Source: Pseudomonas sp. R84 (GTDB taxonomy: Bacteria > Pseudomonadota > Gammaproteobacteria > Pseudomonadales > Pseudomonadaceae). From it: 64,000 nt of DNA. This document shows positions 36,135-44,639 of the stretch, in pieces (position 1 is the first letter of the stretch; each line of letters begins with the position of its first letter). The stretch lies in assembly GCF_009834515.1 (NCBI RefSeq), contig NZ_CP019426.1:5091001-5155000 (forward strand), given 5' to 3'. The notes beneath the pieces were generated by a model. It had not been told where the DNA came from. It did no database searches and worked only from the letters and a program-made list of their open reading frames with translations. The position numbers were made by a program, and so were the translations under genes.

Positions 36135-38819
36135 ATGAATAGATCAACGCATTTCCGTACACCTACCGTGCAGGCCAAGGATCCTCGGTTAGTCGCGGTC
36201 AGACATATCGCATATCTACGTGCAACGTGGGATGGAGAAGTTGAGCCACTAATCACCCGCCACCGCCACAACCCTGCCGGACACTTGGTAGAACAATGCG
36301 ATCCACGGCTGTTCGATATTACGTCCTGCCCCAATCTGAGCAGGATCTACAACTTCGCCGGCGAGGCACTGAAAATCGACAGCGTCGACGCTGGCTGGCG
36401 CCTCACTCTGCCAGGCCTGGCCGGTGAACCTTTACAGCGCTGGGATGAACGTGGCAGCCATTGGCGTACGCGCTTCGATGAGCAATTGCACATCGTGGCC
36501 GTCGAGGAAAACGCCGAGGCCGATGTCGATGTGTTCACCTACGCCGATGCCTCGGCCGATGCCGGGCACAACCAGCGCGGCCAGTTGCTGGAACAGCAGG
36601 ACCGCTCGGGTTCGCTGCGCGCCGACAGCTTCGCCCTCACCGGCCAGCCGCGGCAAGAGACGCGCACCTTCCACGATGACGCAGCGTTCACCCGTCATCA
36701 GGTTTTCAGCCCATTGGGCGCGCTGCTGGAGCAGACCGATGCCGGCGGCCATCGGCAACAGTCGCGCTATGGTCTCGCCGGGCAACTCAAACACACGCAG
36801 TTGCTGATCAACGGCAAGACCGATTGGCAACCGGTGATACTGGACGCGCAGTACAACGCGGCCGAGCAGATCACCGAGCAACTGGCCGGCAACAAGGTCC
36901 TCAGCCAATGGAGCTATGACCCGGCGGACGGTCGCCTGCACACCCAGTCCAGCCGCAAGAGCGGCGGCGATGTACTGCAAGACTTCGAATACTTTTACGA
37001 CCGCGTCGGCAATATCACCCGCATCGAAGACCACGTCTTCCAGCCACGATATTTCGCCAACCAGTTCATCGACGGCCATCGCGATTTCATTTACGACTCG
37101 CTTTCCCGCGTGACCAGTGCCACGGGTTACGACGACGCCCCGCCCTCCGACATACCCGGCCTGCCGCAACCGGGCGACCCGAACAATCGCCTCAACTACA
37201 CCCGGACGTATAAGTACGACCGTGGTGGCAACCTGATCGAACTTCGCCACGTGCGCGCTGGCAACAATTGCACTCGGCAGATGCGCATCGACCCGAACAG
37301 CAATCGCGGAGTGCGCTGGAAACCGGGTGATGCAGAACCGGTGTTCGATGACCTGTTTGATCGACACGGCAATCAGCAAGCGGTGCAACCGGGACAACCG
37401 ATCACCTGGAACGCCCGCAACGAAGTGCAAAAAGTGACCCTGATAGCGCGCGCAAACGAGCGCAGTGATGCCGAGCACTACGACTACAGTCAAGGCACGC
37501 GTGTCCTCAAACACTACGAAACCTTCACCGCCAGCACCGAACATTTCCAGCAGGTGCGCTACCTGCCAGGTCTGGAAATCCGTACGCGGGATAACGGCGA
37601 AGAACTGCACGTTATCAATATCGGCAACGCGCACTGCCTGCATTGGGTGGCGAAAAAACCCGAAGGCATCGACAACGATCAACTGCGTTACAGCCTCGAA
37701 GACCACCTTGGTTCCTGTGTCATGGAACTCGATCAACAGGCACAAGTGATCAGCCAGGAAGGCTATTACCCCTTCGGCGAAACGGCGTGGATGGCTTGTC
37801 GCAACGAAGTAGAGGTGAGTTACAGATTCATCCGTTATTCGGGCAAGGAGATGGATATCAGTGGGCTGTATTACTACGGCGCCAGATATTACGCACCGTG
37901 GCTACAGCGCTGGATCAGTGCGGATCCGGCGGGAGATGTGGACGGGTTGAATCTCTATGGTTTTGTCGGCAACAACCCAGTGCTCCATGTCGACCAGACG
38001 GGGACTTCAAAAGTTGTTTTCGACTTGATCAAACAAGCCGTCGGTATATTCAATAGCGCAAAAACAGCGACAGAACAGTTGCACAATTTAACCACCGAAT
38101 TCGATGGTTTGGTCCCGGAGGGCGCGAACATCGAAGAACTTCGCGAACGTATGACGTTTGGCGAATTCATCAAATCCAGGCACGGCATCAAATCAGTCTT
38201 TTATGGCGCCGGGAAAGGTATGGTCATTGGCGGCTTTATTGGCACCGCAGTACCGGGCATTGGCAACGTCATAGGTTCAGTCGCAGGAACGATTGCGGGT
38301 GCAATCGTTTTCCCGGTACTTCGCTACCACTTTTTCAAGAAGGGTTTGAAGCTGGCGGAGACGCTGCACACGCAGGAACTCAAAGATGGCTTGAATACAC
38401 TAGGCCAGACGGTTTCAAACCTGGCGGAAGGCGCAGAGGATTTTATCAAAGGTGGCAAAGCCCTGATCGACAGCATCAAAAACTTCGCCGACACCCTCGA
38501 AGCCTATCCGGACCGTATTCAGACAACATTCTATAGTCAGTTTGATTCACTCTCCCCCGAGCTACAACGCCGTGTATTGAAACTGATGAGAGAAGGGATG
38601 GATCCGTTTGAGTCAATCACTGAGGTAAGGAAAGTAGCGGAAGATACGGGGGGCAATCCGGTCGCCAGCGCGGGATCCCCAGTGGTGCTTGTTCTCGATT
38701 CGGAGGGTACCTTCGTGCCTCCTGGTGCCACAGGAGCGACAAGTGCGCGCAGATCCAGCTCATATCGGCGCAGCAGGAGCGAGTCGTTTACACAAGCCAA
38801 AAATGAGACGTACGCGTAA
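36135..38819 (+). CDS. TccC-type Rhs toxin 2 of the Tc complex
   Basis: An 894-residue protein from ATG 36135, which aligns MNRSTHFRTP with MTANVHRRTP of the first copy; ATG 36117 is the alternative start. The first 80 residues are clearly diverged from copy 1. The Rhs core is almost identical to it (about ten changes), and the roughly 287-residue C-terminal region after DGLNLY is different. That region has a helical segment, a glycine-zipper hydrophobic hairpin (GGFIGTAVPGIGNVIGSVAG), amphipathic helices and a basic Ser/Arg tail (ARRSSSYRRSRSESF). No catalytic motif was recognised. It is probably a second interchangeable effector for the same TcA/TcB. It lies 69 bp after tccC 1. Confidence 0.92.
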   Translation: MNRSTHFRTPTVQAKDPRLVAVRHIAYLRATWDGEVEPLITRHRHNPAGHLVEQCDPRLFDITSCPNLSRIYNFAGEALKIDSVDAGWRLTLPGLAGEPLQRWDERGSHWRTRFDEQLHIVAVEENAEADVDVFTYADASADAGHNQRGQLLEQQDRSGSLRADSFALTGQPRQETRTFHDDAAFTRHQVFSPLGALLEQTDAGGHRQQSRYGLAGQLKHTQLLINGKTDWQPVILDAQYNAAEQITEQLAGNKVLSQWSYDPADGRLHTQSSRKSGGDVLQDFEYFYDRVGNITRIEDHVFQPRYFANQFIDGHRDFIYDSLSRVTSATGYDDAPPSDIPGLPQPGDPNNRLNYTRTYKYDRGGNLIELRHVRAGNNCTRQMRIDPNSNRGVRWKPGDAEPVFDDLFDRHGNQQAVQPGQPITWNARNEVQKVTLIARANERSDAEHYDYSQGTRVLKHYETFTASTEHFQQVRYLPGLEIRTRDNGEELHVINIGNAHCLHWVAKKPEGIDNDQLRYSLEDHLGSCVMELDQQAQVISQEGYYPFGETAWMACRNEVEVSYRFIRYSGKEMDISGLYYYGARYYAPWLQRWISADPAGDVDGLNLYGFVGNNPVLHVDQTGTSKVVFDLIKQAVGIFNSAKTATEQLHNLTTEFDGLVPEGANIEELRERMTFGEFIKSRHGIKSVFYGAGKGMVIGGFIGTAVPGIGNVIGSVAGTIAGAIVFPVLRYHFFKKGLKLAETLHTQELKDGLNTLGQTVSNLAEGAEDFIKGGKALIDSIKNFADTLEAYPDRIQTTFYSQFDSLSPELQRRVLKLMREGMDPFESITEVRKVAEDTGGNPVASAGSPVVLVLDSEGTFVPPGATGATSARRSSSYRRSRSESFTQAKNETYA
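36383..37954 (+). repeat. Large direct repeat, copy 2 (tccC core)
   Basis: The partner of 33569-35140. Near-identity over 1.57 kb between diverged flanks indicates recent duplication or gene conversion of the Rhs core. Confidence 0.93.
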
Positions 38820-38928
38820 CGTCAGCTCGAGCGCCCGTCGCCGGTTTTTTCAGGGTGGCACGCATTCATGGGAGACAATCCCGGCCCATGCTATCGTGCC
38901 CGCCCGTCCTGCCGACCCTTCGCCCAGC

Positions 38929-40689
38929 ATGCTGCCGACTTCCCGTACCCTGCGTCTGTCGTTGTATACCCTGCTGATCATCGCCGGCGCGGCGCTTGCC
39001 GCCACGCTTGCTATCCGCCACGCCGAACGTCAGGCGCTGGAAGAAGACGCCGCACGCGCCAACCAGCAACTGGCGTTGTACGCCAACTCCCTGCACACCC
39101 TGATCGACCGCTACCGCGCCCTGCCCGCCGTACTGGCGCTGGACCCGCAATTGCGTTCGGCGCTGGCTGGGCCGGTCGATGCCGACGAACAGGCGGCGCT
39201 GAATCTCAAGCTGGAAAAGATCAACGGCGCGGCGCAATCCTCGACTCTTGAACTGCTCGATCACACCGGTCTGGCCGTGGCGGCGAGCAACTGGCGCTTG
39301 CCGAGCAGTTACGTCGGCCACAATTACGGTTTCCGCCCCTACTTCAGTCAGACCCGCACCCAAGGCACCGGGCGTTTTTATGCGGTGGGCGTGACCAGCG
39401 GGATTCCCGGCTACTTCCTCTCCAGCGCGGTACTTGGCGATAACGACGAGTTCCTCGGCGCGATGGTGGTCAAGCTGGAATTCCCCGAGCTGGAACGCGA
39501 GTGGAGTCAGGGCAATGACACGCTGCTGGTCAGCGATGCGCGCGGGATCATCTTCATCGCCAATCAGCCCGGCTGGCGTTATCGCGCGTTACGGCCGTTG
39601 AGCGCCCGCGACATGGATGAGATCAAAGCCACCCGGCAGTACGACAAGCAATCGCTGCAGCCCTTGACTCATTTATCGCTGCGTCGCTTCGATGACAACA
39701 GTGATCTGCGCCGTGTCGAAGGCCCCGAGGGCACAGCGGATTATCTATGGGAATCACTGCCCCTGAGCGCCGAAGGCTGGACCCTGCATCTGCTGCGTCA
39801 TCCGCAAGTAGCGTTCGAAGATCTGCGCAACGCCGGACTGGCCGCCGCCGGGGTGTGGCTGGCGCTGGTGTTTCTGTTGCTGTTTCTCAACCAGCGCTGG
39901 CGCCTGTCGAAGATTCGCCAGCGTAACCGCGAAGAGCTTGAACAATTGGTGGAAGAACGCACCCGCGACTTGCGTACCGCGCAGGACGGTCTGGTGCAAT
40001 CGGCCAAACTCGCCGCGCTCGGCCAAATGTCCGCCGCGCTGGCCCATGAAATCAATCAGCCGCTGACCGCTCAGCGCATGCAACTGGCGACCTTGCGCCT
40101 GCTGCTCGACCATGGCCGGGTCGACGATGCCTATAAGGCGCTGAAACCGGTGGACGAGATGCTCACGCGCATGGCCGCCCTCACCGGCCACCTGAAAACC
40201 TTCGCACGCAAAAGTCCCAGCGGCTTGCGCGAACGGCTGGATCTGGCGACGGTGGTCGATCAATCATTGCAGTTGCTCGATGCGCGGCTGCGCGACGAAC
40301 AGGTCAGTCTGGTGTTGCACCTGACGCGTCCGGCGTGGGTGCGCGGTGATGCGATTCGTCTCGAACAGGTGCTGATCAACCTGCTGCGCAACGCCCTCGA
40401 TGCGATGCAGGGCAAACCCTGCAAGCGTCTGCAGATCCGTCTGGAAGCCGATGAACAACTGTGGCGCCTGAGCGTCAGCGACAATGGCGGTGGCATTGCC
40501 GAAGACCATTTGGGCCAGGTCTTCGATCCGTTCTTCACCACCAAACCGGTGGGTGACGGCCTGGGCCTCGGTTTGGCGGTATCCTTCGCCATCGTGCATG
40601 AATCCGGCGGTCGTCTGAGCGCCGAGAATGGCGACAGTGGCGCGGTGTTCAGCCTGACTTTGCCGATCGATCTGGAGGCGCATATCTGA
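38929..40689 (+). CDS. mifS: Two-component sensor kinase (MifS/DctB-like)
   Basis: A 586-residue protein starting at MLPTSRTLRL; the upstream open frame overlaps tccC 2 and is rejected. A membrane span (LLIIAGAALAATLAI), a periplasmic double-Cache region with NYGFRPYFSQTRTQGTGRFYA (the DctB-type signature), a second span (AGVWLALVFLLLFL) and a coiled linker precede HisKA with the phospho-His in SAALAHEINQPLTA. HATPase_c follows (NLLRNALDA, DNGGGI, GLGLGLAVS). It senses a C4/C5-dicarboxylate, probably alpha-ketoglutarate given the downstream permease. The name follows P. aeruginosa MifS, by context. The stop overlaps the regulator start by one base. Confidence 0.85.
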   Translation: MLPTSRTLRLSLYTLLIIAGAALAATLAIRHAERQALEEDAARANQQLALYANSLHTLIDRYRALPAVLALDPQLRSALAGPVDADEQAALNLKLEKINGAAQSSTLELLDHTGLAVAASNWRLPSSYVGHNYGFRPYFSQTRTQGTGRFYAVGVTSGIPGYFLSSAVLGDNDEFLGAMVVKLEFPELEREWSQGNDTLLVSDARGIIFIANQPGWRYRALRPLSARDMDEIKATRQYDKQSLQPLTHLSLRRFDDNSDLRRVEGPEGTADYLWESLPLSAEGWTLHLLRHPQVAFEDLRNAGLAAAGVWLALVFLLLFLNQRWRLSKIRQRNREELEQLVEERTRDLRTAQDGLVQSAKLAALGQMSAALAHEINQPLTAQRMQLATLRLLLDHGRVDDAYKALKPVDEMLTRMAALTGHLKTFARKSPSGLRERLDLATVVDQSLQLLDARLRDEQVSLVLHLTRPAWVRGDAIRLEQVLINLLRNALDAMQGKPCKRLQIRLEADEQLWRLSVSDNGGGIAEDHLGQVFDPFFTTKPVGDGLGLGLAVSFAIVHESGGRLSAENGDSGAVFSLTLPIDLEAHI

Positions 40690-42017
40690 TGCTCAATTCG
40701 GTGATGGTGGTCGATGACGAAAGCAGCATTCGCAGCGCCGTCGAGCAGTGGCTGAGCCTGTCGGGGTTCGAGGTGCAGTTGTTCAGCCGCGCCGAAGACT
40801 GCCTCGCCGCCCTGCCCGCACATTTTGCCGGGGTGATCCTCAGCGACGTACGTATGCCCGGCATGGGCGGGCTGGCGTTATTGGCCGAGGTGCAAAAACG
40901 CGACGCTGATCTGCCGGTGATTCTGCTCACCGGTCATGGCGATGTACCGATGGCCGTCGAGGCGATGCGCGACGGTGCCTATGACTTTCTGGAAAAACCG
41001 TTCAGTCCGGAAACCCTGCTTGGCAGCTTGCGCCGGGCGCTGGACAAACGTCGTCTGATTCTGGAAAACCGTGCGCTGCACGAACAGGCCGACAACCGCG
41101 CGAAACTTGATTCGACATTGCTCGGCGTGTCGCGTGGTTTGCAGACCCTGCGTCGGCAAGTGCTGGACCTGGCGGCGTTGCCGGTCAACGTATTGATCCG
41201 TGGTGAAACCGGCAGCGGCAAGGAACTGGTTGCACGTTGCCTGCATGATTTCGGCCCGCGCGCGGCCAAGCCGTTCGTGGCGCTGAACTGCGCGGCGATT
41301 CCTGAGCAACTGTTCGAGGCCGAGTTGTTCGGTCATGAAAGCGGCGCGTTTACCGGAGCTTCGGGCAAGCGCATCGGCAAACTCGAATACGCCGATGGCG
41401 GCACCTTGTTTCTCGATGAGATCGAAAGCATGCCGCTGGCGCAACAGGTCAAACTGCTGCGCGTATTGCAGGAGCAGAAGCTTGAACGGCTGGGATCGAA
41501 CCAGAGCATTCGTGTCGATCTGCGGATTGTCGCGGCGACCAAACCGGATCTGCTCGACGAGGCTCGGGCCGGGCGTTTTCGCGAGGATCTGGCCTATCGC
41601 CTGAACGTCGCCGAACTGCGCTTGCCGCCGTTGCGCGATCGCCGCGAAGACATCCCGTTGCTGTTCGAAACCTTCGCCCACAATGCCGCTGAACGCTTGG
41701 GGCGGACCTTTCCACCCTTGAGTGGCGCGCAGTTGAGTCATCTGCTCAGCCACGACTGGCCGGGCAACGTGCGCGAACTGGCCAACGTTGCCGAACGCCA
41801 GGTGTTGGGGCTGGATGAGCCTGCGCCGGGAATTGATCCGGGGCAATCGCTGGCGGCGCAACAGGAGGCGTTTGAGGCGCAGTGTTTGCGTGCAGCGCTG
41901 ACCCGGCACAAGGGCGATGTGAAAGCGGTGCTTGAAGAGTTGCAACTGCCGCGCCGCACGTTCAATGAAAAACTGCAGCGGCATGGGTTGAGTCGGGAGA
42001 TGTTTCTGAGCGAGTGA
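40689..42017 (+). CDS. mifR: Sigma-54-dependent response regulator (MifR/DctD-like)
   Basis: A 442-residue NtrC-type activator. The receiver domain has the phospho-Asp in ILSDVRMPGM. The AAA+ domain has Walker A GETGSGKE, the sigma-54 contact loop GAFTGA, Walker B GGTLFLDEIES and the Arg finger region FREDLAYRLNV. A C-terminal Fis-type helix-turn-helix follows (GDVKAVLEELQLPRRTFNEKL). It activates transcription with RNA polymerase-sigma-54. A consensus sigma-54 promoter with paired upstream repeats lies between this gene and the permease gene, which is the likely target. Confidence 0.9.
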   Translation: MLNSVMVVDDESSIRSAVEQWLSLSGFEVQLFSRAEDCLAALPAHFAGVILSDVRMPGMGGLALLAEVQKRDADLPVILLTGHGDVPMAVEAMRDGAYDFLEKPFSPETLLGSLRRALDKRRLILENRALHEQADNRAKLDSTLLGVSRGLQTLRRQVLDLAALPVNVLIRGETGSGKELVARCLHDFGPRAAKPFVALNCAAIPEQLFEAELFGHESGAFTGASGKRIGKLEYADGGTLFLDEIESMPLAQQVKLLRVLQEQKLERLGSNQSIRVDLRIVAATKPDLLDEARAGRFREDLAYRLNVAELRLPPLRDRREDIPLLFETFAHNAAERLGRTFPPLSGAQLSHLLSHDWPGNVRELANVAERQVLGLDEPAPGIDPGQSLAAQQEAFEAQCLRAALTRHKGDVKAVLEELQLPRRTFNEKLQRHGLSREMFLSE

Positions 42018-42054
42018 GTCGGGCTTGGGACTTTCTGTGTGGCTGGAATCCATC

Positions 42055-42215
42055 CCCCTCACCCCAGCCCTCTCCCTCAAGGGGGAGAGGGGGGAAAGGG
42101 AGCCGATCTTCATGCTTTTCAAACCTGAGTTCGACTCGATATTCCAGGTCGGCGTAACCCTCAAGAACACCGCGGTCAGTCCCCTCTCCCCCCGGGAGAG
42201 GGCTAGGGTGAGGGG
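42055..42215. repeat. MITE-like CTCTCCC element, copy B
   Basis: Starts CCCCTCACCCCAGCCCTCTC and ends with the near-inverse GAGAGGGCTAGGGTGAGGGG, about 161 bp. The internal sequence resembles copy A (GATCTTCATG, AACCTGAGTTCGACTC). It lies between the mifR end and the permease promoter. Confidence 0.75.
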
Positions 42216-42241
42216 CTTTTGATCTCAGCTCCAATAAGCGG

Positions 42242-42291
42242 AAATCCGCTCACACAATCAGATCCATCGGCACAAATCCGCTCACCCAATC
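42242..42291. promoter_or_regulatory. Paired 18-bp direct repeats, candidate activator sites
   Basis: AAATCCGCTCACACAATC at 42242 and AAATCCGCTCACCCAATC at 42274 differ at one base and are 32 bp (about three helical turns) apart. They lie about 35-85 bp upstream of the -24 element of a sigma-54 promoter. The position fits binding sites for the adjacent NtrC-type regulator. Confidence 0.65.
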
Positions 42292-42324
42292 CCGCCCCCC
42301 CCCTCTAAACCGGCCCTCCCCCCG

Positions 42325-42340
42325 TTGGCACACCTCCTGC
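42325..42340 (+). promoter_or_regulatory. Sigma-54 promoter of the permease gene
   Basis: TTGGCACACCTCCTGC has the -24 GG and -12 GC exactly ten bases apart and matches TGGCAC-N5-TTGC except for one base. It is 64 bp before the permease ATG and just downstream of a sigma-54 activator gene. Confidence 0.82.
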
Positions 42341-42403
42341 TATAGCCCTCGCAGGCTGCGTTCCAACGCGCTCCACAAAAACAATTAAACGAAGGATCCT
42401 TCA

Positions 42404-43723
42404 ATGGATAACTCCAACGCCCTGCCACTTGGGTCGGCTGCCGCGCCCGCCAAAGAAAGAACCACCGCCAGCCGGATCAAATCGATCTTCAGCGGTTCCG
42501 TCGGCAACATGGTCGAGTGGTACGACTGGTACGTGTATGCCGCCTTCTCCCTGTACTTCGCGAAAACCTTCTTCCCTGCCGGTTCCACCACCGCCCAACT
42601 GATGAACACCGCCGCGATTTTCGCCGTCGGCTTTCTGATGCGTCCGATCGGTGGCTGGCTGATGGGCATGTACGCCGACAAGGTCGGCCGTAAAAAAGCC
42701 TTGATGGCCTCGGTCTACCTGATGTGCTTCGGCTCGCTGCTGATCGCCCTCAGCCCGAACTACGAAACCATCGGCATCGGCGCGCCGATCCTGCTGGTGT
42801 TCGCGCGTTTGCTGCAAGGCCTGTCAGTCGGTGGTGAATATGGCACCTCGGCGACCTATCTCTCGGAGATGGCGACCAAGGAACGTCGCGGCTTCTTCTC
42901 CAGCTTCCAGTACGTAACACTGATCTCCGGCCAGCTCATCGCGCTGGGCGTACTGATCGTGCTGCAGAACGTGCTGACCACTGAACAGCTGTACGCGTGG
43001 GGCTGGCGTATTCCGTTCGCCATCGGCGCGCTGTGTGCAGTCGTGGCGCTTTACCTGCGTCGCGGCATGGAAGAAACCGAGTCGTTCACCAAGAAAGAAA
43101 AGTCCAAGGAAAGCGCCATGCGCACCTTGATGCGCCACCCCAAAGAGCTGCTGACCGTGGTCGGCCTGACCATGGGCGGCACCCTGGCGTTCTACACCTA
43201 CACCACTTACATGCAGAAATACCTGGTGAACACGGTCGGCATGAGCATCTCCGACTCGACCACCATTTCTGCCGCCACGCTGTTCCTGTTCATGTGCCTG
43301 CAGCCGATCATCGGCGGCCTGTCGGACAAGATCGGTCGTCGTCCGATCCTGATTGCCTTCGGCGTGCTGGGGACGATCTTCACCGTGCCGATCCTGATGA
43401 CCCTGCACACCATCCAGACCTGGTGGGGCGCGTTCTTCCTGATCATGGCGGCGCTGATCATCGTCAGCGGCTACACCTCGATCAACGCGGTGGTCAAAGC
43501 TGAATTGTTCCCGACTGAAATCCGCGCCCTGGGCGTCGGCCTGCCGTACGCACTGACCGTATCGATCTTCGGCGGCACCGCCGAATACATCGCGCTGTGG
43601 TTCAAGAGCATCGGCATGGAAACCGGTTACTACTGGTACGTGACGGCGTGCATCGCCGTATCGTTGCTGGTGTATATCACCATGAAGGACACCCAGAAGC
43701 ATTCGCGCATCGTTACTGACTGA
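42404..43723 (+). CDS. kgtP: MFS dicarboxylate/alpha-ketoglutarate permease (KgtP-like)
   Basis: A 439-residue inner membrane transporter of the metabolite:H+ symporter family. AAGGA lies before the ATG. It has GNMVEWYDWYVYAAF (family signature), the loop GMYADKVGRKKAL, RLLQGLSVGGEYGTSATYLSE, the second-half loop GGLSDKIGRRP, and about twelve hydrophobic spans. It probably imports alpha-ketoglutarate with protons, as the P. aeruginosa homologue controlled by MifSR does. The sigma-54 promoter and activator gene next to it support the same regulation here. Confidence 0.88.
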   Translation: MDNSNALPLGSAAAPAKERTTASRIKSIFSGSVGNMVEWYDWYVYAAFSLYFAKTFFPAGSTTAQLMNTAAIFAVGFLMRPIGGWLMGMYADKVGRKKALMASVYLMCFGSLLIALSPNYETIGIGAPILLVFARLLQGLSVGGEYGTSATYLSEMATKERRGFFSSFQYVTLISGQLIALGVLIVLQNVLTTEQLYAWGWRIPFAIGALCAVVALYLRRGMEETESFTKKEKSKESAMRTLMRHPKELLTVVGLTMGGTLAFYTYTTYMQKYLVNTVGMSISDSTTISAATLFLFMCLQPIIGGLSDKIGRRPILIAFGVLGTIFTVPILMTLHTIQTWWGAFFLIMAALIIVSGYTSINAVVKAELFPTEIRALGVGLPYALTVSIFGGTAEYIALWFKSIGMETGYYWYVTACIAVSLLVYITMKDTQKHSRIVTD

Positions 43724-43731
43724 TCGGGTTT

Positions 43732-43758
43732 TCACAGCCACTGCAATGGTGGCTGTGA
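43732..43758 (+). terminator. Hairpin after the permease gene
   Basis: TCACAGCCAC - loop - GTGGCTGTGA is a perfect 10-bp stem directly after the stop codon. It lacks a T run, so termination may be weak or assisted. Confidence 0.5.
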
Positions 43759-43766
43759 TGGACTCT

Positions 43767-43830
43767 TCGCGAGCAGGCTCGCTCCCACATCTGGAAGGCA
43801 TTTCCCTGTGGGAGCGAGCCTGCTCGCGAT
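43767..43830. repeat. REPIN of the GGGAGCGAGCCTGCTCGC type
   Basis: Two inverted REP copies, TCGCGAGCAGGCTCGCTCCC and GGGAGCGAGCCTGCTCGCGA, flank a short spacer. Confidence 0.88.
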
Positions 43831-44104
43831 TGGGTCAACGCGTTATCCAAACCTGCATGAAAAATCCCTCACACACGCCGCACAGCGATTAATCGCTAAT
43901 TAATGCTGCCCGTTCATTGTGCAATCACCTGATCGATGACCTGCGCGACGCTCGCTCCGACGAAGAAAGCGAATATTCTGCGTTGCCCTTAATATCAATT
44001 TAATCGATTGTTTTTAGCATTAATTTGCGCTTTTTAATCAATTTAGTTGGCGTAGCATTAGACCCATGCAAGACACACCCGCCAACGAATCTGGAGTAAC
44101 CGAC

Positions 44105-44380
44105 ATGAAAACCCAACTGATCCTCGCCCTGACCCTTTCCGTACTGGCCGCTAATACCTTTGCTGCCGACGGTTCGGACAAAACCAAATCCGCCGACTTC
44201 ATCAACGGCGCCAGCGCCGCCATCGAAACCAGCCACACCGGCACTTACGCTGCTGACGGTTTTGATAAAACCAATATTGGCAAAGCTGTTGCAGCCGATG
44301 GTTTTGACAAAACCAATCTGGGTAAAACGGTCGCTGCTGACGGCTTCGATAAAACCGGGACTGCTGCTGCCATCAGCTAA
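44105..44380 (+). CDS. Small secreted AADGFDKT-repeat protein
   Basis: A 91-residue protein with GGAG eight bases before the ATG. The signal peptide MKTQLILALTLSVLAANTFA ends at AADG. The mature chain holds four copies of AADG(S/F)DKT, the last three in register at 12-15-residue spacing (AADGFDKTNIGKAV, AADGFDKTNLGKTV, AADGFDKTGTAAA). The D/G-rich repeat could bind metal ions or self-assemble (inference). The upstream 120 bp are AT-rich, unlike the rest of the window, and a terminator follows, so it is a separate transcription unit. I recognise no named family. Confidence 0.82.
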   Translation: MKTQLILALTLSVLAANTFAADGSDKTKSADFINGASAAIETSHTGTYAADGFDKTNIGKAVAADGFDKTNLGKTVAADGFDKTGTAAAIS

Positions 44381-44399
44381 CACAGCGCAGTTCCTCCAC

Positions 44400-44419
44400 A
44401 GCCCGGCCTTGGCCGGGCT
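44400..44419 (+). terminator. Terminator after the repeat protein
   Basis: AGCCCGGCC TT GGCCGGGCT is a perfect 9-bp GC stem followed by TAGTCATTT. Confidence 0.75.
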
Positions 44420-44464
44420 TAGTCATTTCTGGGGGATGAAGATTTCTGAATTCCACACAAACCC

Positions 44465-44554
44465 TTGTAGGAGTGAGCCTGCTCGCGATAGCGGCGGGTC
44501 AGTCAAACATCTATCAACTGACACACCGCTATCGCGAGCAGGCTCACTCCTACA
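44465..44554. repeat. REPIN of the GTAGGAGTGAGCCTGCTCGCGA type
   Basis: Inverted copies TGTAGGAGTGAGCCTGCTCG and CGAGCAGGCTCACTCCTACA enclose a spacer of about 45 bp with extra pairing (GATAGCGG / CCGCTATC). Confidence 0.88.
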
Positions 44555-44639
44555 CGGGGTTTTGCGTCTGGCTGGAAATATGCGGGGCGTCCTTGCACTA
44601 TGGCTGCATCCGAAACGCAGCCTCAGGAATTCACCCACC

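Noticed and set aside
33618..37745. Long antisense frames opposite both tccC cores
   Set aside because: They appear in both copies only because the cores are near identical; no protein-like features are present.
33333..38819. Rhs proteins as type VI secretion or contact-dependent effectors with immunity genes
   Set aside because: There is no VgrG, Hcp, PAAR or obvious immunity gene. The adjacent SpvB-type TcB gene and the DGLNLY junction place them in the toxin complex.
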